NCBI RefSeq assembly: GCF_014635885.1 | Contig: NZ_BMDR01000007.1 | Span: 62,001 to 126,000, forward strand | Reading direction: 5' to 3' | DNA: 64,000 nt | From: Acinetobacter vivianii | GTDB lineage: Bacteria; Pseudomonadota; Gammaproteobacteria; Pseudomonadales; Moraxellaceae | Shown here: piece by piece, positions 57,528-64,000 of the stretch | Layout: each line of letters begins with the position of its first letter | Numbering within the stretch: the stretch's first letter is position 1 | Position numbers and translations under genes: made by a program | Notes under the pieces: model-generated | What the model was told of the DNA's origin: nothing | The model's database searches: none | The model's input: the letters and a program-made list of their open reading frames with translations, nothing else

Positions 57528-59951
57528 ATGAAAAAAAATAATGAAAATGCTAGGAATATAAGTTTTGCACTCAATACTTTAGCTGCAAGTATATTTTTTA
57601 TTAGTCATTCTGCTTATGCCTTACAAGCGTTGGATGATAGTGCCTTACGTAGTGTAAATGGACAAGATGGTGTTCATATTGAAACCACCTATGACAAGAT
57701 CCATGTAGATCAGTTTTTTTGGCAGGATGATGCAGGACGAGGAAGTTCTGATGCAGCGGGCACGACCTTAAAAGCAGTCGCTAATAATTTTAACATTCAG
57801 CAAAATGCATTAGGCAATCCACTTGGGACAACCTATAAGCTGAATACTGGTAGCAATGGCAATAAAACGGGTCTAGACATAGAGCTATCCTCAAATCCGT
57901 CTCTTATTACGATTGATTCATTTCAGATTTGTGACACCAATAGATGTAGTAGTGATATTGGTAATTTAGCCATTCAAACAACATCACCGCTGGACTTGAA
58001 GTTTAAAACGACGGACGGACTGTTTAGTAAAAGTAGTCAGGCTTCGTTAGAGTTAGGCCTTAAAAATGCCAATATTTATTTGGGTCAGACTTCAAATAAT
58101 GAGTTGAATCAACTAGTTCTGAAAAATCTGAATTTTAACTTCTTGGGTAAAGGCGTGATGTTTGTCGATTCTGTTGAAGGGATCAAGCTACAAACCAATA
58201 ATGCATTACTTACTGGCAATGCAGCAAATGCTTCATTGACCCAGACGCCGACGACTGATTATGGTTATGTCGATTTTACGCGTGTTAAAGATACAGGCAA
58301 TGTTACAGCTGGAACCTACGCAGATGGAGGCGTAGCGACCAATGCTGGATTAAATTTAGAGTTTTTATTGAATAAAAAAGCAAATCCAGCTTCTCCTTAT
58401 ACGCTGGATGCAACCAATACGCCGTTAAATCAGCAAGCCAGTCCTGATAATAAGGCTAAAGGTTTAATTCGTGTCGGAGCCAATGGTCGTATGATCAATG
58501 GTTCTCTACAGTTACGTGGTATCAATGCAAGTAATGCAGCGAATCCTGCTTATGGAAGCAGCTATGGTAATCCTGAGGGAACCAATATTCTCGGCAGTAC
58601 CACTGACGGAAATGCCATTATGGGGAAAACGGGTGTTGCATTCCGCATGAAGGCTGAATTTACTAAAGATAATGACTCCATGTTGGGGAGTGACGGAAAG
58701 GCGACAACGTTAGAAATTGGCGGTGCAGGATTAAATACCTATGGTTTTGAATTCGGTAATTTAACGGGTTTACAGTTAGGTAGCCGAGGCTCATTTGATA
58801 CAGGGAATGTATATATCAATCTGGTTGATGCCCGTTCGGTATTTCTACCAGCAAACTATGTTTTCCAGACTTCTAAATTTGGTAATGGTAGTTTCTTAAC
58901 TCGAGATGTGGATTATACGCAAAGTCTTCATACCCAAACAGGTACCACAAATCCTTATAGTCTGCTTGTGGCAATTCGGGGCGCAGAGTTTCAGGCAATT
59001 TCTCGACGTGGACGTTTTACCAACAGTGCAACCAGTAACCCTGAAAGTGGATATGCACCAATCACCAATCACACGGATAATAACTGGGGCTTAGCATTAC
59101 CTTTTTATAACCTGAATGCCAATATGGCAATGTATGGGACTAAGGTAAATGCCAATGAGGCTTTCTATTTTGATAAAAATGGTGTGAAACATAGTGTTGG
59201 AAGCACGGGTGAAACGCCAAGATTGGGTTTTTCATTGGGTATGAGTACCACAGGCGTAGATCGTGATAGCAACTACAAGGCTTTGGGAAATAAAACCACT
59301 TCTATTCTGGTAATTGATGGCGCTCGAAACTATTACATGGGATTGCGTAATATTGATATGTTATTAAAAGGAACGGGAAGTCTCGGCCTCGAAAATGGCA
59401 GTTTTAACGCAACCCTCAAAGATATGCTCATCGTGATGGCAGCAGAAGTCGCCGCGGGTTATTTACCTGGTGCAACTTATACGGGTGGTGTTTCACCAAA
59501 TAATAACTTTGCACTGAGTAATGATGTTTTATTTGGTTTAAAACTTCGTATCGGCGGAGATATGAATCTGTCTCTTATTCCAAATAACGAATATAAAGCG
59601 GATGGCTCAGGCAATGCCTTGAATATTGTCGGTGATCTTAAATTAAATGCAGCAAGCAATAACACGATTCAAATTAGTGATCCTGTGGATGGTTCAACTT
59701 TAGGCCTAGATAATATTCAGGGTGATGTTGCGTTTAACAACGCCATTAAGATCAGTCGAGATAGTTCAGGAGAAGGGGTAGCAAGCTTTAATGCTGGGCT
59801 AACGTTTAACCCGAATCGTACCACTGACGGTGTCTTTAGAACTCGAGATATTAACCTTTATGGCCCGAGTGGCGGTGCTCAGCGTTTAGGTGAAATGGCA
59901 ATTACTGGTGGACGCTTAACCAGCCAATTTTCAATTATGCCTCGAAACTAA
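57528..59951 (+). CDS. Large secreted Fil-like cluster protein (807 aa)
   Basis: The ATG at 57528 with AAAGGA upstream gives 807 aa; a longer in-frame reading overlaps the preceding gene and is rejected. The signal sequence ends near HSAYA. The motif LQALDDSALRSVNGQDGVHIE follows. The body is a long Asn/Gly/Thr-rich beta structure with repeats such as LKNLNFNFLGKGV and LELGLKNANIYLGQ. Only one Cys pair (CDTNRC). The frame ends SIMPRN at 59951; the +1-offset frame stays open through 60039. Whether that is a lost C terminus is discussed in the findings. Confidence 0.75.
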   Translation: MKKNNENARNISFALNTLAASIFFISHSAYALQALDDSALRSVNGQDGVHIETTYDKIHVDQFFWQDDAGRGSSDAAGTTLKAVANNFNIQQNALGNPLGTTYKLNTGSNGNKTGLDIELSSNPSLITIDSFQICDTNRCSSDIGNLAIQTTSPLDLKFKTTDGLFSKSSQASLELGLKNANIYLGQTSNNELNQLVLKNLNFNFLGKGVMFVDSVEGIKLQTNNALLTGNAANASLTQTPTTDYGYVDFTRVKDTGNVTAGTYADGGVATNAGLNLEFLLNKKANPASPYTLDATNTPLNQQASPDNKAKGLIRVGANGRMINGSLQLRGINASNAANPAYGSSYGNPEGTNILGSTTDGNAIMGKTGVAFRMKAEFTKDNDSMLGSDGKATTLEIGGAGLNTYGFEFGNLTGLQLGSRGSFDTGNVYINLVDARSVFLPANYVFQTSKFGNGSFLTRDVDYTQSLHTQTGTTNPYSLLVAIRGAEFQAISRRGRFTNSATSNPESGYAPITNHTDNNWGLALPFYNLNANMAMYGTKVNANEAFYFDKNGVKHSVGSTGETPRLGFSLGMSTTGVDRDSNYKALGNKTTSILVIDGARNYYMGLRNIDMLLKGTGSLGLENGSFNATLKDMLIVMAAEVAAGYLPGATYTGGVSPNNNFALSNDVLFGLKLRIGGDMNLSLIPNNEYKADGSGNALNIVGDLKLNAASNNTIQISDPVDGSTLGLDNIQGDVAFNNAIKISRDSSGEGVASFNAGLTFNPNRTTDGVFRTRDINLYGPSGGAQRLGEMAITGGRLTSQFSIMPRN

Positions 59952-60074
59952 GGCATTTGATGGTGTAACAGTTGATGCTTCCACTTATCTGTCTAACGAT
60001 AAAGTGATTGTGCGACGAGTGGGTTATGTTAAGCTGTAGTATATATTTTAAACATTTGTCTATGGATGAGGACA

Positions 60075-61076
60075 ATGAATAAAAACAAGAAACTAGCGTG
60101 TTTGTCATTATTATTGTTAAGTCCATTAACAATGGCGATGCAACCGATGGATGATCAGAGTCTTTCAGCAACGACTGGACAAGACGGGTTGACCATTGGT
60201 GTACAGTCTAATGTCCAGTTCAATCAAATAGCAATCATTGATAATGATGGTCTGCCAAGTGGTGGCTATACGGGTCGTGCAGGTCTGGTGATTGCTGGGG
60301 TGGCAGGACAAGCTGTTGCAGCACCTGTAAAAGTGTCTGGATTAAATGGCAGTACCGAGACCACTTTCGGCTTGAAAGCAACCATTGATACAGATAAGGG
60401 GAATGCTGCTGCAAAAGGCGCTTTTGCGAATATTGGTTTGACTTTCGATAATAGTATTACAGGACTTCGAATTTCACCTTTTTCTATTTATACCGCAGGA
60501 TCAAATTCGCTTTCTAATTTAAATGGAAGTAGCTATACACGTAATTCCATTTTTACGGCAGGGACTTTACTGAAAAATGATGTTAAAGAACTGTTGCGTG
60601 TAGGTGGTATCGATATCGTTTTTGCATCAAATAAACCAAGTATGAACATCCAGCTGGGTGCGGCACCACAAGGGCATATGATTATGTTTGATGGCGCAAT
60701 TGAGTCCATCTGTGGTTCAGGGAATGGTTGTAATATTATGCTGGTTTCTGATTATACAACCTCTGGAAACGCAGCAACGACCGCTGTTGGCGCAAGTTTT
60801 AACTTTAAATTGACAGGACATAATGGTAGTCCTTTTGGGCTTAAAGGTTTCTATGCTGGTGTGTATGGTACAGAGGGAGCTGATAAGGGGGGGATTATTT
60901 TTGGCAATGCAGGTACAACAGATAAGTTTGATTTACAGTTGAATAATGTCCTGTTGGGTTCAAATGCAGCTCAACAGTCAGGTGTTTTTAATAATTTACC
61001 AAATGCTTCGATTGGAAATATTGGTATGACAGGGGCTTCAGTAACGAATTTAAAAATGAAAGTGAGTGGAATGTAA
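60075..61076 (+). CDS. Secreted Fil-like cluster protein (333 aa)
   Basis: Signal peptide MNKNKKLACLSLLLLSPLTMA, then MQPMDDQSLSATTGQDGLTIGVQS, the clearest form of the shared motif. Mature protein beta-rich, with one Cys pair (CGSGNGC). An ATG three codons earlier (60066) is possible; GAGG three bases before 60075 favours the shorter form. 123 bp after the previous stop with no terminator between. Last gene of the cluster, closed by a strong terminator. Confidence 0.77.
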   Translation: MNKNKKLACLSLLLLSPLTMAMQPMDDQSLSATTGQDGLTIGVQSNVQFNQIAIIDNDGLPSGGYTGRAGLVIAGVAGQAVAAPVKVSGLNGSTETTFGLKATIDTDKGNAAAKGAFANIGLTFDNSITGLRISPFSIYTAGSNSLSNLNGSSYTRNSIFTAGTLLKNDVKELLRVGGIDIVFASNKPSMNIQLGAAPQGHMIMFDGAIESICGSGNGCNIMLVSDYTTSGNAATTAVGASFNFKLTGHNGSPFGLKGFYAGVYGTEGADKGGIIFGNAGTTDKFDLQLNNVLLGSNAAQQSGVFNNLPNASIGNIGMTGASVTNLKMKVSGM

Positions 61077-61100
61077 TCTTGAATTGATTTTGGGTTTTCC

Positions 61101-61124
61101 AAAGCGGCTTAGGCCGCTTTTTTT
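61101..61124 (+). terminator. Terminator of the Fil-like cluster
   Basis: AAAGCGGC, loop TTAG, GCCGCTTT, then TTTT. Confidence 0.9.
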
Positions 61125-61146
61125 AATTTAAAATCGAATTTCAGCC

Positions 61147-62076
61147 TTAGCTTTGCTTTAAGTGCTGAAGGATGTCTTCGAGTTGTTTGATCTTCTTTAC
61201 CTGTCCCCAGAGTTGCTGGGCTTCAGGATACGCCTTGGTCATCATACCGAGCCATTGCTTATAACGTCCGACCATGCCAATTTCAGTCTTGTATTGTCCG
61301 CTTAGGAAGCGTAGCTGCAGGTCCACCAATTCAGGCCAAGACAGCAGCGCCTGATCCATATTTTGACGAATACATAAGGTTAAATCTGGTGTGGTTACTG
61401 CACCCCGACCAATCATTAAATCTTGGCAATGAGATTGTTCCAGACAGGCTTTTGCATGGGCATTGTTCCAGATTTCACCATTGGCAATAACATTGATTTT
61501 TAAGGCTTCGGTAATCGGTTGGATCTTTTCCCAATAGGCGGGTGGAGTATAACCATCTGCTTTGGTGCGTGCATGTACGGTGAGCCAGCTCGCACCTGCA
61601 TCTTCAATGGCATGGGCATTATCCAAGGTGTGATTTTCATCAAGATAGCCCAAACGCATTTTTGCTGAAACTGGAATATGTGCAGGTACAGCATCACGAA
61701 CGGCTTTGACTAATAGATGTACGGTTTCTGGCTCATCCAGTAACACAGAACCCCCACGATGGCGGTTTACTGTTTTGGCTGGACAACCAAAATTCAGATC
61801 AATCGCAGGTGCGCCCAGTTCAACCACTTTGGCTGCATTGGCAGCGAGCATCTCTGGGTTGTTGCCCAGAAATTGCACATGTACAGGCGTGCCAGCTGCG
61901 GTTTTACCGCCATTTTTTAGTTCTGGACAAAAGCTATAGTAGATATGATCTGGCTGAATGCTATCGGTAATACGGATAAACTCGGTCACGCACCAATCAA
62001 AACTGCCAACATGAGTGAGCACATCACGCATGATTGGATCAGTAAGACCTTCCATCGGAGCGAGTACAAGTTTCAC
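61147..62076 (-). CDS. dusC: tRNA-dihydrouridine synthase C
   Basis: FMN enzyme of 309 aa that reduces uridine in the tRNA D-loop; DusC acts on U16 in E. coli. Starts MKLVLAPMEGLTDPIMRD. FMN and catalytic motifs: LNFGCPAKTVNRHRGGS with the catalytic Cys, VSAKMRLGY, LTVHARTKADGY, IANGEIW and MIGRGAVTTPDL. NRHRGGS is the DusC-type variant rather than the DusA/DusB form. Full length, single gene. Confidence 0.92.
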   Translation of the reverse strand: MKLVLAPMEGLTDPIMRDVLTHVGSFDWCVTEFIRITDSIQPDHIYYSFCPELKNGGKTAAGTPVHVQFLGNNPEMLAANAAKVVELGAPAIDLNFGCPAKTVNRHRGGSVLLDEPETVHLLVKAVRDAVPAHIPVSAKMRLGYLDENHTLDNAHAIEDAGASWLTVHARTKADGYTPPAYWEKIQPITEALKINVIANGEIWNNAHAKACLEQSHCQDLMIGRGAVTTPDLTLCIRQNMDQALLSWPELVDLQLRFLSGQYKTEIGMVGRYKQWLGMMTKAYPEAQQLWGQVKKIKQLEDILQHLKQS

Positions 62077-62155
62077 GATTTTTACCTAGTTAAGCGAAAA
62101 CAGCGTTATACGCATTTTCAGATAAGCTGTCTAGTTTTTATTAGCGTAGAAAAAC

Positions 62156-62965
62156 TTAACGTCCTAATATCATTTCTAAAACAAATTTACTGCCCATAAA
62201 ACCGATTGCAAGTAGGACAAAACCAGTAATGGTGAAACGAATTGCTTTACGTCCACGCCAGCCAAACTTGTAATGTCCGATCAATAATGCGCCGTATAAG
62301 AACCATGAAATGATACTAAATGCAGTTTTATGTGCGAGATGTTGGGCAAAAAAGTTATCAATGGTAAAGAAGCCGAACAATAATGCGGCTGTAAGCAGGC
62401 CAAATCCAGTAATAATCAAGTCAAATAATAATGACTCCATGACCTGAAATGGTGGAAGCAAATTCACCCAGATACGACGTTTTTGTTTCTTTTTTAGTTC
62501 TCGATCCTGAAACCAGAGCAGAACGGCATGAATGGTTGCCATGAGCAGCACAGCATAAGCAGACAGGGACAAAATGATATGTAAGTCCAGACCAAAACTA
62601 TGTTGTTCAATAATTTGATTTGGCTGACTAAAAGCGAAACCCAAGATTAAGCCAAAAGCGGCTACAGGCGTTCCAATCAGGTTCAATGGCAGGATCGGGC
62701 GAATCAGGCTCAGGATCAGACTGAGTGCCAACATGAGTCCAGAAGTGAAGGACATTAGGTTGAATACATCATAATTCACCCCAATAGATGTCAGCATGTC
62801 TTGGGAAAGGACAGTTGCATGCAGCACCAGCCCTAAACCGACCATCAGGCCATAACACCAAAGATTTGGAGTACGTTTTGACATTAAACGAATAAACAAA
62901 TACCAGAATGAACTGGTATAGGCGATAAGTGCCAAAATTGTGTAAACCAAGGGGAGACTGATCAT
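62156..62965 (-). CDS. CcsA/YpjD-like cytochrome c assembly family membrane protein
   Basis: 269 aa with eight membrane helices. It belongs to the HemX/CcsA-like group, often called YpjD when found beside ffh, as here. The conserved His residues of the family occur in LDLHIILSLSAYAVL and in HKTAFSIISWFLYGALLIGHYKFGWRGRKAI. The true role in gammaproteobacteria is not settled; haem handling is inference. Divergent from ffh with a 147-bp spacer. Confidence 0.85.
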   Translation of the reverse strand: MISLPLVYTILALIAYTSSFWYLFIRLMSKRTPNLWCYGLMVGLGLVLHATVLSQDMLTSIGVNYDVFNLMSFTSGLMLALSLILSLIRPILPLNLIGTPVAAFGLILGFAFSQPNQIIEQHSFGLDLHIILSLSAYAVLLMATIHAVLLWFQDRELKKKQKRRIWVNLLPPFQVMESLLFDLIITGFGLLTAALLFGFFTIDNFFAQHLAHKTAFSIISWFLYGALLIGHYKFGWRGRKAIRFTITGFVLLAIGFMGSKFVLEMILGR

Positions 62966-63112
62966 GTCAAACCTTTTATAGGAGGATGAATAATATTCAC
63001 CATATAAGATATAAATTCGCTTCGAACTACAGTATCCTATAGCATCTTATGCATAAATTTTCTATTTTAAGAAAGATTTTTTTGCAACTAGCCATTTTAA
63101 GCGGATTTCGCA

Positions 63113-64000
63113 ATGTTTGATACCTTAACAGAACGACTCACACAGAGTTTAAGAAATGTTACTGGCTCAGGGCAGCTGACCGAAGACAATATTAAAGATA
63201 CCCTACGTGAAGTACGTATGGCACTTCTTGAAGCCGATGTGGCGTTACCTGTAACTCGTGAATTTATCGCGAAGGTTAAGGAAGAAGCGCTCGGTCAAGA
63301 AGTCATGACTCAGCTTTCTCCTGGTCAGGCATTTGTAAAGATTGTCTATGATGAACTCACCAAGATGATGGGTGAGGCAAATGAAACATTAGATTTAAGT
63401 GCAAAACCACCAGTTGTTGTGCTTCTTGCCGGTTTGCAAGGTGCAGGTAAAACCACGACTGCTGCAAAATTGGCACGTTTCTTAAAAGAACGCCAAAAGA
63501 AAAAAGTAATGACGGTGTCTGCCGACGTTTATCGTCCAGCAGCGATCAAGCAGTTAGAAACAGTATCGAATGAAGTCGGTGTTGGTTTCATTCCATCTGA
63601 AGCATCTGAAAAGCCGATTGATATTGTGAATCGTGCGATTGAGCAGGCGAAAATCCAGTTTGCTGATGTTCTGATTGTCGATACAGCAGGTCGTTTACAT
63701 GTCGATGAAGACATGATGGACGAGATCAAAGAATTACATGCGGCGGTGAAACCAACCGAGACCTTATTCGTTGTTGATGCAATGACGGGTCAGGATGCTG
63801 CCAATACTGCAAAAGCGTTTAATGATGCTTTAGCTTTAACTGGTGTGATTCTGACTAAAACGGATGGTGATGCACGCGGTGGTGCAGCACTTTCTGTTCG
63901 TGCCATTACTGGTAAGCCAATCAAGTTCTTGGGTATTGGTGAAAAACTGGATGCACTTGAGCCATTCCATCCAGATCGTGTTGCACAACGTATCTTGGGT
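63113..64000 (+). CDS. ffh: Signal recognition particle protein, N-terminal part (runs off the window)
   Basis: SRP GTPase that delivers membrane proteins to the FtsY receptor and the translocon with 4.5S RNA. The first 296 residues are present. N domain about 1-88 (MFDTLTERLTQSLRNVTGSG). G domain with G1 GLQGAGKTTTAAKLA, the insertion-box region DVYRPAAIKQL, G3 DTAGR and G4 TKTDGDARGGAALS. The methionine-rich M domain is outside the window. Confidence 0.96.
   Translation, partial: MFDTLTERLTQSLRNVTGSGQLTEDNIKDTLREVRMALLEADVALPVTREFIAKVKEEALGQEVMTQLSPGQAFVKIVYDELTKMMGEANETLDLSAKPPVVVLLAGLQGAGKTTTAAKLARFLKERQKKKVMTVSADVYRPAAIKQLETVSNEVGVGFIPSEASEKPIDIVNRAIEQAKIQFADVLIVDTAGRLHVDEDMMDEIKELHAAVKPTETLFVVDAMTGQDAANTAKAFNDALALTGVILTKTDGDARGGAALSVRAITGKPIKFLGIGEKLDALEPFHPDRVAQRILG

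Noticed and set aside
59935..60171. Minus-strand 78-aa frame at the junction of two cluster genes
   Set aside because: Overlaps the start of the next secreted gene on the opposite strand and has no SD or recognisable domain.

Overview
The window comes from an Acinetobacter-type chromosome (Moraxellaceae, Gammaproteobacteria). Four things point there: the AT-rich base composition, a BfmR/BfmS pair immediately upstream of a 13-gene nuo operon with a fused nuoCD, the Acinetobacter-style protein sequences, and a cluster of secreted 'Fil/DUF6160-like' proteins that is typical of the genus. I cannot fix the species. No tRNA, rRNA, CRISPR array, insertion sequence or prophage is visible. Almost everything looks like core chromosome with small accessory insertions.

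Layout. 1-796 is the start of nrdA (ribonucleotide reductase, minus strand), with a control region that carries a candidate NrdR box pair and a perfect DnaA box. 1341-3804 is bfmR-bfmS (envelope and biofilm two-component system). 4863-19913 is the complete nuo operon for respiratory complex I, tightly packed and closed by a terminator. 20020-21880 holds upp and two cold-shock-domain genes, the second a membrane-anchored fusion to an Excalibur motif. 22091-26089 holds a TonB-dependent siderophore receptor and a LysR regulator divergent from a ferredoxin-NADP reductase (finR/fpr-like). 26138-31459 holds small membrane proteins, a CmpX-like mechanosensitive channel, a BaiN/YhiN-type flavoprotein and a PLP-dependent deaminase. 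31526-34927 is a tetR-MFS-HlyD drug efflux operon. 35113-38453 holds DUF1345, methyltransferase, LysE and metallo-beta-lactamase-fold genes.

38575-39446 is a very AT-rich orphan Mrr-like endonuclease gene with a (AATCAAC)7 tract near its 3' end that can switch the reading frame. It is the most striking object in the window. 39534-43411 holds metG, a tandem pair of unknown paralogs and a GNAT enzyme. 43433-46350 holds a second TonB receptor with a Fur-like box and a LEA-like hydrophilin. 46659-51071 holds the Mrp/ApbC Fe-S carrier, a lipoprotein MTA/SAH-nucleosidase homolog with an altered catalytic residue, DUF2062, LysE and dcd.

51324-61076 is a 10-kb run of six secreted proteins. All share a short motif just after the signal peptide (D-x-x-L-S-x-x-T-G-Q-like), and the first two are tandem duplicates. 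61147-64000 holds dusC, a CcsA/YpjD-like membrane protein and the start of ffh.

Themes. Complex I, fpr and Mrp form a redox and Fe-S core. Two siderophore receptors sit near iron-type control sites. BfmRS, the hydrophilin and the Fil-like cluster are plausible surface and stress functions. The two least explained systems are the frame-switchable endonuclease and the six-gene secreted cluster.
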